Shown piece after piece: positions 42,639-51,719 of a stretch of DNA of 64,000 bases. Numbering within the stretch: position 1 is the stretch's first letter; each line of letters begins with the position of its first letter. Under the pieces are notes generated by a model. It had not been told where the DNA came from. It was given only the letters and a program-made list of their open reading frames with translations, and searched no databases. This DNA comes from Leptolyngbya sp. O-77 (GTDB taxonomy: Bacteria > Cyanobacteriota > Cyanobacteriia > Elainellales > Elainellaceae): NCBI RefSeq assembly GCF_001548395.1, contig NZ_AP017367.1, forward strand, positions 2,579,001 to 2,643,000, in the 5' to 3' direction. The position numbers were made by a program, and so were the translations under genes.

Positions 42639-42937
42639 TTACTCATTCGCGCCAGAGTTGCTCCGGACTTCACGGTGCAGGCAGCGCAGCACTTCGCCAG
42701 GTTGCTCGGCGTTGAGGACGATGCCGTTGGGCGGAAATTCCAAGGCGTGCGTCCACTCGAAGCGTTCGGCGTAGCGGAGCAGGTGCAGCCGGTCGATCGC
42801 CAGTTGCGCGTCTTCGGGCAGGCCGATGATGTAGTGGCGCAGGCGGCGACGGTGGGCAGTTCGCAGGTGAGCGGGGGCAGCGAAAACTGGGTCGCCTCCG
42901 AGCGTGGGGACGACCAGGTGTATTGAATTGTTAGCAT
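42639..42937 (-). pseudogene. Small cyanobacterial protein with apparent one-base frameshift
   Basis: ATG 42937 has a good ribosome site (AGGAGGAAACCCCAA) but its frame soon becomes unlike protein. The neighbouring frame reads sensibly: HLVVPTLGGDPVFAAPAHLR, then HYIIGLPEDAQLAIDRL, RYAERFEWTHALEFPPNGIV and LNAEQPGEVLRCLHREV, to a TAA at 42639. Adding one base near codon 7 would join the two into a 99-aa protein. I do not know its function. The alternative, a real 102-aa frame from the same ATG, looks compositionally poor. Confidence 0.45.
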
Positions 42938-42939
42938 TT

Positions 42940-42977
42940 GGGGTTTCCTCCTGGAAACAAGTGGGGTAGGAAACCCC
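42940..42977 (-). promoter_or_regulatory. Hairpin upstream of the small gene
   Basis: GGGGTTTCCT (42940-42949) and AGGAAACCCC (42968-42977) form a perfect 10-bp stem around the ribosome-binding region of the minus-strand ATG at 42937. It could control translation. No known riboswitch core is recognisable. Confidence 0.45.
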
Positions 42978-43069
42978 GAAATGTTGGCCGCCCCCGGAGG
43001 TGAAGCGCTGGGACAGGGCGGCCTACAATGGACGCAGCCCTGAGACAGGCTGTAGCTGTCGAGGGGTCA

Positions 43070-43104
43070 GGCGTTGGTGGGTGTTGGTAGCACCTGCCAA
43101 TGCC
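43070..43104 (+). ncRNA. Candidate structured RNA with a 14-bp stem
   Basis: GGCGTTGGTGGGTG and CACCTGCCAATGCC pair over all 14 positions around a 7-base loop. Three of the pairs are G-U, valid only in + strand RNA. A smaller hairpin CAGCC/GGCTG lies just upstream (about 43035-43052). The stretch 42978-43260 holds no gene I can support, so this may be part of a small RNA or a leader. Family unknown. Confidence 0.3.
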
Positions 43105-43260
43105 GTGGATGACTAAACGACCAAAATTTCGGGGGAAAGGTAAGCCGTGCTGACTTGGGGGTCATTCACAGCTTGATGGACGATTGTACTGGATGCGATC
43201 GCCCTCGTCAATTGTCCTGATGACTTATGCTTGCAACCCTATCCATCCGGCGATCGCCCG

Positions 43261-43323
43261 GTGCGAATGTTCAATCATCCGGTGGTACAACTCCACAACA
43301 GCCGACCCTTTTATGTGAACTAA
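43261..43323 (+). pseudogene. Duplicated 3' end of ftsE
   Basis: These 63 bp match 26531-26593, the end of ftsE, at 55 positions. The translation VRMFNHPVVQLHNSRPFYVN and stop aligns with VRMSNHPVVQLRNGRLFHVN. GATCGCC just upstream also matches. No other part of ftsE is present. The similarity sits on the far side of the cassette island from the real gene, so ftsE sequence flanks it. Confidence 0.9.
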
Positions 43324-43542
43324 GTTAACTCATGTGAACCAAGTTAACTTATGTACAGCGTGGTTTTCTATGTGGTTTTCTATAGAGAGGTGCCTTTTGA
43401 TCTGAAGAGGGAAGGGTTTTGCAAATATTTGTCAGTCTCTCTAGCTTTGAAAACGCCACATCACGCTTACTCAAGGAGCACCAAGCTAGAGAAGAGCGTG
43501 CTAGATTTAGGGTTCACAATTCTACCTACAGGAGCCGTTGTG

Positions 43543-44877
43543 ATGTTAGTCACCCGTCTCGTTTCACTGATTCAAAAATCAAGGCGAAAGTTTTATAGTA
43601 TTGCAGCATTTGTGGCTACTTTGTCATTAATCGCGTGCGTCCACCAGCCACCTGGGTCTATTGAGAAAATAAACCTTCCATCGAAGCCTTTAGCTTATCC
43701 TTCGACCCATTCAGTTATTCACGTTGATGGAAGTGTATCTCCCAATAACGTGCTGCAAGCTGTGGATCGTGAACCTAATCACGTTGAGCTTAATCATAAT
43801 GCTGTTTTGCTGACTCCGGCTGGTACCGTTAGCTCTGGGGGCGATCGCATTGTGAAAATTGCCAATCGCCTTACTCAGAACGGATTGCAAGAGCAAAGCA
43901 CTGTGACTGTCTTAGACTCTGAGGGCAATCGACTGGTAAACCAAGAGCTACCGTGGCTTGTGGGCCCGGTGAAATTTAGTCCTGATGGCTCGAAAATAAT
44001 TACAAGTGGCAGCGATCGCACCACTCGGATTTGGGATAATCAGCTCAACCCAATCGCCAGCTTTGAGGGGCATCAAGCACCAGTACAAAGTCTTCAAGTT
44101 AGTCCAGACGGGAACTATATTTTAACAATTGAATATCCTGATATTATCCCTTCTCATCAACAGGGAAATCAGGTTATCGTAGGAAGATTGCTCAACCTTC
44201 AAGCCGTTCAACTAGCATCATTTGAAGGATTGCAGCATGGATATATGCAGTTTAGTTCGGATAGTCAAAAACTTCTGGCAGTGATTGATGGTGCTGTCCA
44301 AATTTTTGATCTAAAAGGGAGCCTCCAGCAAACACTTAAACAAGATCAGCAAGAATTCCACATTGCTCAATTTAGTCCGGATGGTCGCTCTGTTTTGGCA
44401 GCAGGCTCAGGGATGATGAAGCTATGGGATTTGCAAGGTCAGTTGAAAGCGGAGTTCGATCACTGGACTCTAAACCCTGAAGAAGTCGTTTCGTCGATTT
44501 GTCTGGGCAATCAGGGTGAAGTAATTACAGGTAGCTCAGCAGGGATACTGCGATTCTGGGAGTTTGGAAGTAATCAAATTGTGACCGTGAAAGCACATGA
44601 GGGACAAATTCATGCGATCGCCATTAGCCCTAACGGTACTCAAATTGCAACCCTAGGTGAGAAGAAGATAAATGCTACTGGAGATAGCCAGATTCGGGTT
44701 TGGAATCGCCAGGGAGATCTGCTGGAGATATTGGAGGAAGATGCCTCAACGCTTTTACGAGAAGGCACGATTGATCAGCTAACTAGCTCATTCTCTTTGA
44801 AATTTACGCCTGATGCAGCGCAAATCATGGCCGCTGAAACAGGTCAAGTTGGCACTACCTTCCGATGGACATTATGA
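43543..44877 (+). CDS. WD40-repeat lipoprotein
   Basis: A 444-aa exported protein. I start it at ATG 43543, behind ACAGGAGCCG, because the product then opens with a basic stretch, a hydrophobic helix and the lipobox LSLIAC, so a lipid anchor is predicted. The upstream frame to 43351 is probably not translated. WD40-type blades follow: VGPVKFSPDGSKIITSGSDR, RTTRIWDNQ, SLQVSPDGNYILT, AQFSPDGRSVLAAGSGMMKL and GQIHAIAISPNGTQIATLGE. Such propellers act as protein-binding scaffolds; the partner is unknown. It resembles the broken WD40 cassette gene in kind but not closely in sequence. Confidence 0.82.
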   Translation: MLVTRLVSLIQKSRRKFYSIAAFVATLSLIACVHQPPGSIEKINLPSKPLAYPSTHSVIHVDGSVSPNNVLQAVDREPNHVELNHNAVLLTPAGTVSSGGDRIVKIANRLTQNGLQEQSTVTVLDSEGNRLVNQELPWLVGPVKFSPDGSKIITSGSDRTTRIWDNQLNPIASFEGHQAPVQSLQVSPDGNYILTIEYPDIIPSHQQGNQVIVGRLLNLQAVQLASFEGLQHGYMQFSSDSQKLLAVIDGAVQIFDLKGSLQQTLKQDQQEFHIAQFSPDGRSVLAAGSGMMKLWDLQGQLKAEFDHWTLNPEEVVSSICLGNQGEVITGSSAGILRFWEFGSNQIVTVKAHEGQIHAIAISPNGTQIATLGEKKINATGDSQIRVWNRQGDLLEILEEDASTLLREGTIDQLTSSFSLKFTPDAAQIMAAETGQVGTTFRWTL

Positions 44878-44945
44878 ACCTAGAGGCAGGGCAGAAAAGT
44901 CACGCAGAATAAGCTCGTGAAGTTGTCACGCTCAGATCCTAACCG

Positions 44946-45578
44946 TTACACATTCGCGTAGGGCAGCAAGACGATGTGGCGATCGCGATCGATCAAGAGC
45001 CAGCCTTCTTCGCGCAGTTGGCTGATCAGGCGCGTGACCGTAACGCGAGTTGTGCCGATGGCGTTGGCAAGCTGCTGGTGAGTCAGGCGCACGCTCAGGC
45101 GAGTTCCCTCTGGAGCGGGCTGCCCCACTTCCCGCTTCAGCAGCACCAGCAAATGCCGCAGCCGATCTTCCACCCGGCGATAGCCCACCATCGCCAGCAC
45201 GGCTTCCGTTTGCCGCAGCCGCCGCGCCATGTGTTGAAAAATGCCCTGCGCCAGCATGGGCGACTGTTCCACCTCCGACCAGGTGAGGCGCATCAAGTCT
45301 ACGTCCGACAGCGCAGTGGCGTGATAGGGACGAATCAGCGTCAGCGGTAGACCGAATGGCATTGAAGCGGAAGCCAGTCCCAGCAGCGCCTCGTCGCCTG
45401 TGTCATAAAACGTACCTAGTTGCACCACGCCCCGGCAAACCACCCAGACTTCATGGGGCGTGAGCGGGATGTCTTGCCCTGCACGAAAGGACTGCAAGCT
45501 TCTGCCCTGATAAAGTTTCTCCAACAACAAGCGCAAGTCTGACTGGCTGGGAACTTCTAGGGCGAATGACTGAAGCAT
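44946..45578 (-). CDS. Crp/Fnr-family transcriptional regulator
   Basis: A 210-aa regulator with an N-terminal cyclic-nucleotide-like beta barrel (EVWVVCRGVVQLGTFYDTGD) and a C-terminal winged HTH (RLTHQQLANAIGTTRVTVTR, LISQLREEGWLLIDRDRHIV). The HTH resembles that of NtcA and related cyanobacterial regulators, but the effector domain differs, so I give no gene symbol. ATG 45578 has AAGGGAG upstream; an upstream in-frame start would add 11 residues that encode the ribosome site and is unlikely. It stands alone, 143 bp downstream of the DUF815 gene on the same strand. Confidence 0.85.
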   Translation of the reverse strand: MLQSFALEVPSQSDLRLLLEKLYQGRSLQSFRAGQDIPLTPHEVWVVCRGVVQLGTFYDTGDEALLGLASASMPFGLPLTLIRPYHATALSDVDLMRLTWSEVEQSPMLAQGIFQHMARRLRQTEAVLAMVGYRRVEDRLRHLLVLLKREVGQPAPEGTRLSVRLTHQQLANAIGTTRVTVTRLISQLREEGWLLIDRDRHIVLLPYANV

Positions 45579-45721
45579 ATTGAACTCCCTTGTGTGAGCG
45601 TGCCCTCTCAATCTAGGATCTGCACCTAAAGACAGGGTAATTCTCTGGTTTAGAGGAGGTTAAGATCCCGTATACTCACGGATACGCAATCATTTGCAAT
45701 TTTACGTAAGAATTCATGGGT

Positions 45722-47152
45722 TTATCTATCCAACCGGTCTGGAAGGGGCGGATTGGCAGATGGCGAGTTGGCACTCCGAACCCAATCGACGAACTGGCGG
45801 GCGGTGCGGCCTGATCGCCCGTTTTGCTGGGTTGCCCACTGTAGGGCCTGAAATTCCAGCGTCTTGGGGTCGAGCGGGAGGTCATTTTGGCGGGCGAGAT
45901 AACGCACGATGTCCAAGTAGGTGTCCTGGTCAGCAGGTTCAAAGGTGAGCGTCAGCCCAAAGCGATCGCCAAAGGACAGCTTTTCTTGCACCGTGTCCCA
46001 ACTGTGGATTTCGTCGGCATCACTGGGGTGGGGGCGATCGCCAAAAAATTCACGAATCAGGTGACGACGGTTGGAGGTGGCGTAGACCACGACATTGGGC
46101 GATCGCGCGACTACGCTGCCCTCTAGCACGACCTTCAGCGCCTTGAAGGCTTCGTCGTCTTCTTCAAAGGACAGGTCATCCACGAAGAGGATAAACGCCT
46201 GCGGCACCTCACGCAGCAGCGGCAAAATGTCGGGCAGTCCCGCCAGCTCCGCTTTGCTGACTTCGATGAGTCGCAAGCCGCGATCGCCATACTGATTCAG
46301 CAGCGCCTTCACCAGCGACGACTTGCCCGTACCTCGACTGCCATAGAGCAGCACATTCAGCGCCGGAGCGCCCGCCAGCAGCGCCTCAGTATTTTGCAAA
46401 AGCGTCTGTTTTTGCCGCTCATAGCCCACCAGCGCATCGAGAGAAATTGGGTCGGGATGGGCAATCCCCTCTAGCCGACCACCTTGCCAGCGAAAGGCAC
46501 GATAGCGGGCATAGTCGCCCACGCCCGCGCGGCGGTAGTGTTGCGCCAGATCGGGCAATAGCCCGGCCCAATCGGCGGCGGCTTGAAACTGGGCGCGAAG
46601 CCGTTGGGTTTGCAGGGGAGTTTGCAGGTGTGCTGGTGCTGTTGGCAGATCGTCTGCTGCGCTCCAGCCCACCGGCGGCAGCGACAGCCCAGCGGCGATC
46701 GCCAGCCATTGCCCCAGGCGATCGCCCGTGCAGGTGGTATAGAGGGCCTGGAGCGATCGCAGGTCGGCAGCGGCGGCGGCCACCAGGGGTTGCGGCAGGG
46801 CGTTCAGGTCGGTTCGCTGGGCCGCCTGGGTAAAGGGATTCTCGTCTAGCAAGATCTGGTCGAGCAGGTGCGATTGCCAGCTTTGCTGACGAGTCGCCAG
46901 CGTATAGAACCAGTCGCCATAGGCCCTCAGGAGGTCTACCCGGTCAGCGGGCGATCGCCCCAGTGCGGTCAACAGCCGCAGCAACGCCTGCCCTGGCGCT
47001 TGCCGCAGCACCGATTGATAAACCAACAGGGAAGCGGCTTGCTGCTGGAGGAGGTGAATTTGCTTTAAAACCTGGGCATCCATTCGGCGATCGCGCGGTT
47101 GAGGAAACAAAGTTCGGGACGGGGGGCGGAGGTCAGCCCGACTCGTTTGCAT
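45722..47152 (-). CDS. DUF815 family AAA+ ATPase
   Basis: A 476-aa P-loop ATPase of the DUF815 family, whose cellular role is not established. Walker A is LLYGSRGTGKSSLVKALL and Walker B is AFILFVDDLSFEEDDEAFKA. Then come sensor-like VVVYATSNRRHLIREFFGDR and the family's EKLSFGDRFGLTLTFEPADQ. The C-terminus has GRSGRTARQFVDWV. The N-terminal 200 residues are helical and Ala/Leu/Gln-rich. ATG 47152 gives the full frame; MDAQVLKQ at 47083 is a plausible shorter start, as the first 23 residues look unstructured. Confidence 0.88.
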   Translation of the reverse strand: MQTSRADLRPPSRTLFPQPRDRRMDAQVLKQIHLLQQQAASLLVYQSVLRQAPGQALLRLLTALGRSPADRVDLLRAYGDWFYTLATRQQSWQSHLLDQILLDENPFTQAAQRTDLNALPQPLVAAAAADLRSLQALYTTCTGDRLGQWLAIAAGLSLPPVGWSAADDLPTAPAHLQTPLQTQRLRAQFQAAADWAGLLPDLAQHYRRAGVGDYARYRAFRWQGGRLEGIAHPDPISLDALVGYERQKQTLLQNTEALLAGAPALNVLLYGSRGTGKSSLVKALLNQYGDRGLRLIEVSKAELAGLPDILPLLREVPQAFILFVDDLSFEEDDEAFKALKVVLEGSVVARSPNVVVYATSNRRHLIREFFGDRPHPSDADEIHSWDTVQEKLSFGDRFGLTLTFEPADQDTYLDIVRYLARQNDLPLDPKTLEFQALQWATQQNGRSGRTARQFVDWVRSANSPSANPPLPDRLDR

Positions 47153-47229
47153 TCAGTCTGCATTTAGCCTGTATCTTAGACTGAACAAATTCAGAAAGAA
47201 CACAGCGGGAACCCCCACACCCTGAATCC

Positions 47230-48183
47230 CTAACCCTCTTTCTCGTCCACCATCGACAACATGCCTTGCAGCGCGGCGGGGATGCTCTTGGGGTCCATAA
47301 ACATCACCTTGCTGCTGTCGCTCTTGCCAATGGTATTGCCCATATCAAGGTAGCCCAGCGCCAGCAGAACCTGACCTGCCTCCATTGCGCGGGGGTCACT
47401 TTTTAAGGCCTGGGTGACGATGTTGATGGCTTCGGCGGTGGCCTGAGCCTTTAGCACGGCGGCCTGGCGCTCGGCCTGGGCCTTTAGCACGGCCGCTTTT
47501 TGGTCGGCTTCGGCTCGCAGCACGACGGCTTTCTGGTTTGCCTCGGCTTCGAGAACCTGCGCGTCGGCCTTGCCTCGGGCCGAGTTTACCGCCGCTTCGC
47601 GATCGCCCTCAGAGGTCAAAATCGCCGCCCGCTTGCGTCGCTCAGCGGACATTTGCAGCTCCATCGACTCTTGCACTGCCTTTGAGGGCACGATGTCTCG
47701 CAGTTCCACGCGAGTCACCTTCACGCCCCAGGGGTCGGTGGCGGTGTCTAGCTCTCGCAGCAGGATTTCATTAATCTGCGATCGCGCAGTAAAGGTTTCA
47801 TCTAGCTCCAGCTTGCCCATCTCGGCGCGAATCTGGGTCAGCACTAGGTTCACCATCGCCGCCTGGAGATTTTGCACCTTGTAATAGGCCTTTTCCATGT
47901 CCACAATCCGCCAATAGACCACCGCATCCACTGTGATTGCTACGTTGTCTTTGGTAATCGACGGCTGGGGCGGAATGTCCAGCACCTTTTCCCGAATCGT
48001 TTCCTGAAACGCAACGCGATCGGCAAAGGGCAGGATAAAGTTCAAACCGGGCTTTAGCTTTTTGTTGTAGCTGCCGAGGCGTTCGACCAGAGCTTCGTTC
48101 CCCTGGTTCACAATCTTGACAGAGCTAGACAGCCCGGCCGTACCCAACACCAGCGCAATCAGAGCGGTGAAAAAACCTTCCAT
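47230..48183 (-). CDS. SPFH/band 7 membrane protein (paraslipin/QmcA type)
   Basis: A 317-aa stomatin-like protein that forms large membrane-bound rings. An N-terminal hydrophobic anchor (FFTALIALVLGTAGL) precedes the SPFH domain: VKIVNQGNEALVERLGSYNK, LNFILPFADRV, VAITVDAVVYWRIVDMEKAY. Then comes a long helical part with repeated KADAQVLEAEANQKA and AVLKAQAERQAAVLKAQA, typical of paraslipins. ATG 48183 with GGAGG 7 bp upstream is clearly the start; the frame is open 18 codons further. The NfeD gene lies 130 bp upstream on the same strand; NfeD and SPFH proteins act together in membrane organisation (family knowledge). Confidence 0.93.
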   Translation of the reverse strand: MEGFFTALIALVLGTAGLSSSVKIVNQGNEALVERLGSYNKKLKPGLNFILPFADRVAFQETIREKVLDIPPQPSITKDNVAITVDAVVYWRIVDMEKAYYKVQNLQAAMVNLVLTQIRAEMGKLELDETFTARSQINEILLRELDTATDPWGVKVTRVELRDIVPSKAVQESMELQMSAERRKRAAILTSEGDREAAVNSARGKADAQVLEAEANQKAVVLRAEADQKAAVLKAQAERQAAVLKAQATAEAINIVTQALKSDPRAMEAGQVLLALGYLDMGNTIGKSDSSKVMFMDPKSIPAALQGMLSMVDEKEG

Positions 48184-48312
48184 GCAAAACCTCCAAAATC
48201 CAAATGTGAATCCAATGAATCCAATATGCAAGCGCAACTAATCCGCGACTTACCCGCAGCGACTTACCCGCAGCGACTCATCCTCGGCGATTTATCCTCA
48301 AGCGACTTACCC

Positions 48313-48744
48313 TCAACGACGCACCATATGCTCTGGCAGCACGATTAGCGTGGTGCCCTGACGTTCTACCACCACCACCTTTTGATCAGCGGCGATCGCC
48401 AAATTTTCGTCCTCACACCGGGCCTGCCAGGAGTTGCCTTCGTAGATCACCCGCCCCGTTTCGCCAGGAGGAATCGAGGTCAGCGTCCGCGCTTCGTGGG
48501 AATCTTCGATCAAGCGCGATCGCCGCTGCGGGATGAATCGGCGCGACAGCACCACCAGCAGCACCGACAGCACCAGCCAGAGAATTACCTGAAGGCTAAC
48601 CTGCGGCACCGACAGCGCCACAAAGGCAACAATCAGCGCACTGATTCCCATCACAAATTCCACGAACGCGGTCGGCAGGACGATCTCCATCATGCAGAGG
48701 ACAATGCCTGCAATTAGCCAAATCACGCTAGGACTCATGGTCAT
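48313..48744 (-). CDS. NfeD family membrane protein
   Basis: A 143-aa short NfeD protein: two or three hydrophobic helices (VIWLIAGIVLCMMEIVLP, FVMGISALIVAFVALSV, LQVILWLVLSVLLVVLSRRF) followed by a soluble OB-fold domain (GETGRVIYEGNSWQARCEDE, KVVVVERQGTTLIVLP). The short form is the one that pairs with stomatin-like proteins, and the SPFH gene follows. M3 (48738) is an equally good start. Confidence 0.92.
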   Translation of the reverse strand: MTMSPSVIWLIAGIVLCMMEIVLPTAFVEFVMGISALIVAFVALSVPQVSLQVILWLVLSVLLVVLSRRFIPQRRSRLIEDSHEARTLTSIPPGETGRVIYEGNSWQARCEDENLAIAADQKVVVVERQGTTLIVLPEHMVRR

Positions 48745-49361
48745 CAGCCGTTATCCGAGAGAGAGGGACAAACGATACAAGGAGAAAGCCAGGAGAACGC
48801 TTGGTCGAGAGACGTTTCAGCAAGACGCTGCGGACGAAAAGACTCTGTGGACGAAGAGGACTATATTTCGAGGAGCAGAGGGCTATATGGACGGCCGTTG
48901 AACAAGCCGCTGGGTTCAGACTGCGGGTGGCGATGTTTCAGCCAGTTCTACTTGAAATCTGGGTAACGTCTGCACAAACCCTGGGACGCGCTCGGATTGG
49001 GGGATTGGTTTGCGGGTTTGAGCGTCTGCATGTTTGAACCCAGCCGCTTGAATCTAGCCACTTGAATTCAGCCACGCTTGCAACATTCGATCGGAATTGT
49101 CGCGTTTTCTGGAATTGGCGCTATCTTTGGCTAGTTAAGGGCTGCCCTAGCCGGGCTTGCTGAGATGCCTTTCACTCCCCTTCTATCCTGACTTATTCCA
49201 TCTTGAACGACCCCGTTCCAAAATCAGAAGATTTGAATGATGGCTTAACGATTGGTCAGGAATTTAAAGGATCGTGCCCGACGGGCAAGGCATTCAAAAT
49301 CCGTCGCCCAGTCTGATAGACCCTGTTAATTAGCTCAGCGTCGAACGCCTCTATCACGCTT
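48745..49361. other. Divergent intergenic region, no gene seen
   Basis: These 617 bp separate the minus-strand nfeD gene from the plus-strand phosphatase gene. The short frames here have no protein character. Direct repeats such as CAGCCGCTTGAATC/TAGCCACTTGAATT near 49040-49070 are the only structure. Promoters for both flanking genes are expected here; I could not place a convincing one. Confidence 0.6.
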
Positions 49362-51371
49362 ATGATCTCCTCTTCACCTCCTTCGCGTCGTCCGGCGGCG
49401 CTGCTGTGTACCCGAATCCAGTGTGCCCAGGCAGATTGTCAACACGACAATCCTGCGGATCAATCGCTGTGTGAACAATGCGGACAACCGCTTACCTATC
49501 GCTATCTCTGGGTTGTCGGGCAGAGCGAGGGGGTGAATCCGGCCCATGTGTCTCCGTCGGGACGCTATCGAGCCGTGTCGCCGAGGGTGTGGCTAGATAC
49601 GCAGCCCGCCGCTGCGCCCGACCTGCCGCAGCCCTGGCCCGAGGAGGCGCTACCCTATTTCCACCTGTTTCCCCATCGGCTGCACCTGCCTGTGCTGTTT
49701 GGCTTTGGCTGGCATGGGGGGCAACGGCTGATGCTGCTAGAGAACGTGCCCGTAGATGCGGCGGGAAAACTGCTTCCGGCGATCGCCCCTAGTTTTGCGG
49801 CTGCGTCTCCGACTCGTCAGGTCTACTGGCTGTGGCAAATTCTCGACCTGTGGGCTCCGCTGCGCGACTATGGCGTGGCGGCCAGCCTGCTGATGCCAGA
49901 CAACTTGCGGGTGGAGGGCTGGCGGGTGCGTCTGCGGGAGCTAATTCCCGATCGGCTGCATCTGGGGGGGCAGCCGTCCCTGGCGGATCTGGCGGCGTGC
50001 TGGCTGGGCTGGCTGGGAACCATGCAAATCCAGGTGGCAGACTCCGTGCGATCGCTCTGTGAGCAAATGCAGCAGCCCATTGCCGACACGCCAGAGGGAC
50101 TGCGGGCGATCGCCCTCCAGCTTAACGACCTGCTACTGCAACAATCGACCCAACTAACGCTGAAGCTGGCGGTGGCCGGTGGCACGACGGCGGGCCCTCA
50201 GCGGGCCCACAATGAAGATGCCTGCTATCCGCCTGCTCAGCAGTCGGCAGAAACTAGCCTCACCTGGCTCCAGAGTCCGCCCGACTTGCTCTCTGGGCTG
50301 GGCATCGTCTGCGACGGCATTGGTGGGCACGCGGGCGGCGAGGTCGCCAGCCAAATGGCCGTGCGATCGCTCGTCATGCAACTGCGGGCGCTGCTGTATG
50401 AAGTGGCAGAGGAAACCACCGTGCTGTCGCCAGACGTGGTGATGCAGCAGCTAGAGGCGATCGCCCGCGTGGTAAACAACCTCATTGCCAGCCAAAACGA
50501 CAGCCAGCAGCGCCAGTCGCGCCAGCGCATGGGCACGACCCTCACCCTGGCCCTGCATCTGCCCCAGCGGATCAACGGTGGCACCGCCCAGGAGCTTTAT
50601 CTGCTCAATGTGGGCGATAGCCGCGCCTACTGGATTACGCCGGAGCGCTGCCAGTTGCTTACGCTAGACGATGACCTGGCTGGGCGGGAGGTACGCCTGA
50701 CTCACAAGACCGCTGCTGAAGCGCGAAAGCATCCCAACGCAGGCGCTCTGACGCAGGCATTGGGAATTCACGAGGGCGATCGCCTCTATCCCACGGTGCA
50801 GCGCTTCATAATTGACGAAGACGGCGTGCTGCTGCTGTGTACCGACGGCCTCAGCGATCACGGCTGGGTCGAAACCCTGGGGACAGCGGTCACGCAGCAA
50901 ATGTTCAACGACCAGCTTACGCCCCAACAGGCTGTGCAAACCTGGCTAGACCACGCCAACCAGCGCAATGGCCATGACAACGCCTCGGTGGTGGTAATGC
51001 GCTGCCGCGTGACGGCGCAGGCTCCAAAACTGTTCGACCCGACGGTGTTCGACCCGACAATGACGGAGCGGGCGATCGCCACCGCCATGCCCCAGCCCGC
51101 CCCGGATGCCGATGTGGAGCTATCTCAAGCTTCGCGGGCCCTGCTGTTTGACGACACCCTCGATGCGCCAACTCCGGCAAAACTGCGTCCTAAGGGAGAT
51201 CGCTGGATCACGGTGCTGCTGCTGGGCATCACGCTGCTGACGCTGGGAGCCGCAGGCGTGCAAATCTGGCGGCAGATGCACACTCGCCAAACGCCGCGCC
51301 TCTGGCCCAGCGCCCCGGTCGATCAGCCTGCGACCCGCGACCCAATGGATTCCATCAACCCCCAGCCTTAG
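49362..51371 (+). CDS. PP2C-type serine/threonine phosphatase with zinc ribbon and C-terminal membrane helix
   Basis: A 669-aa protein. Residues 15-45 carry cysteines arranged as a zinc ribbon (IQCAQADCQHDNPADQSLCE, QCGQPL). A kinase-like or unassigned middle region follows. The PP2C domain spans about 265-560: AGPQRAHNEDACYPP, the metal site in VCDGIGGHAGGEVASQMA, NVGDSRAYWI, LLLCTDGLSDHGW and GHDNASVVVM. Near the C-terminus WITVLLLGITLLTLGAAGVQ is a single membrane helix with a short Pro-rich tail. It should dephosphorylate Ser/Thr proteins at the cytoplasmic face of a membrane. Substrates are unknown and no kinase gene lies nearby. Confidence 0.92.
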   Translation: MISSSPPSRRPAALLCTRIQCAQADCQHDNPADQSLCEQCGQPLTYRYLWVVGQSEGVNPAHVSPSGRYRAVSPRVWLDTQPAAAPDLPQPWPEEALPYFHLFPHRLHLPVLFGFGWHGGQRLMLLENVPVDAAGKLLPAIAPSFAAASPTRQVYWLWQILDLWAPLRDYGVAASLLMPDNLRVEGWRVRLRELIPDRLHLGGQPSLADLAACWLGWLGTMQIQVADSVRSLCEQMQQPIADTPEGLRAIALQLNDLLLQQSTQLTLKLAVAGGTTAGPQRAHNEDACYPPAQQSAETSLTWLQSPPDLLSGLGIVCDGIGGHAGGEVASQMAVRSLVMQLRALLYEVAEETTVLSPDVVMQQLEAIARVVNNLIASQNDSQQRQSRQRMGTTLTLALHLPQRINGGTAQELYLLNVGDSRAYWITPERCQLLTLDDDLAGREVRLTHKTAAEARKHPNAGALTQALGIHEGDRLYPTVQRFIIDEDGVLLLCTDGLSDHGWVETLGTAVTQQMFNDQLTPQQAVQTWLDHANQRNGHDNASVVVMRCRVTAQAPKLFDPTVFDPTMTERAIATAMPQPAPDADVELSQASRALLFDDTLDAPTPAKLRPKGDRWITVLLLGITLLTLGAAGVQIWRQMHTRQTPRLWPSAPVDQPATRDPMDSINPQP

Positions 51372-51439
51372 GCTGAAGGATCATCCTGTGAGATGATGAG
51401 AGATGCTGTTTTGCTAAGCACCTCTCAAAAATTGCTGGC

Positions 51440-51468
51440 TTGTTATAAGTCAGCCTCTTTTGTATAAG
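51440..51468 (+). promoter_or_regulatory. Putative promoter of ftrV
   Basis: TTGTTA (51440-51445) and TATAAG (51463-51468) are spaced by 17 bp, a good sigma-70-type match. It lies 26 bp before the ftrV start codon, leaving room for a short leader. There are no experimental data. Confidence 0.5.
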
Positions 51469-51494
51469 ACACTCTTTGGAACCCTTGGAACACT

Positions 51495-51719
51495 ATGAAG
51501 GCTGGCGATCGCGTCCGGGTGACTGAATCAGTCATTGTTTACCACCATCCCGAACATCGCAACGAACCCTTTGACCTCAAAGGGCAGGAAGGTGAAGTTG
51601 TCGGACTGGCAAATACTTGGCAGGGCAAAGCCATCAGCGCCAACTTCCCAGTCCTGGTTCAGTTCACCAAAAAATTCAAAGCCCATCTGCGCGAAACGGA
51701 GCTAGAAATCATCAGCTAG
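51495..51719 (+). CDS. ftrV: Ferredoxin-thioredoxin reductase, variable chain
   Basis: A 74-aa SH3-like subunit that stabilises the catalytic chain of ferredoxin-thioredoxin reductase, which passes photosynthetic electrons to thioredoxin in the cytosol. Diagnostic parts are MKAGDRVRVTESVIVYHHPE, FDLKGQEGEVVGLANTWQGK, ISANFPVLVQF and FKAHLRETELEII. The length is that of the cyanobacterial form. The catalytic chain gene (ftrC) is not in the window. Its last 8 bp overlap the 3' end of the convergent gene on the other strand. Confidence 0.95.
   Translation: MKAGDRVRVTESVIVYHHPEHRNEPFDLKGQEGEVVGLANTWQGKAISANFPVLVQFTKKFKAHLRETELEIIS

Noticed and set aside
43351..43542. N-terminal extension of the WD40 lipoprotein
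   Set aside because: The later ATG at 43543 has a ribosome site and gives a clean lipoprotein signal; the extension has neither.
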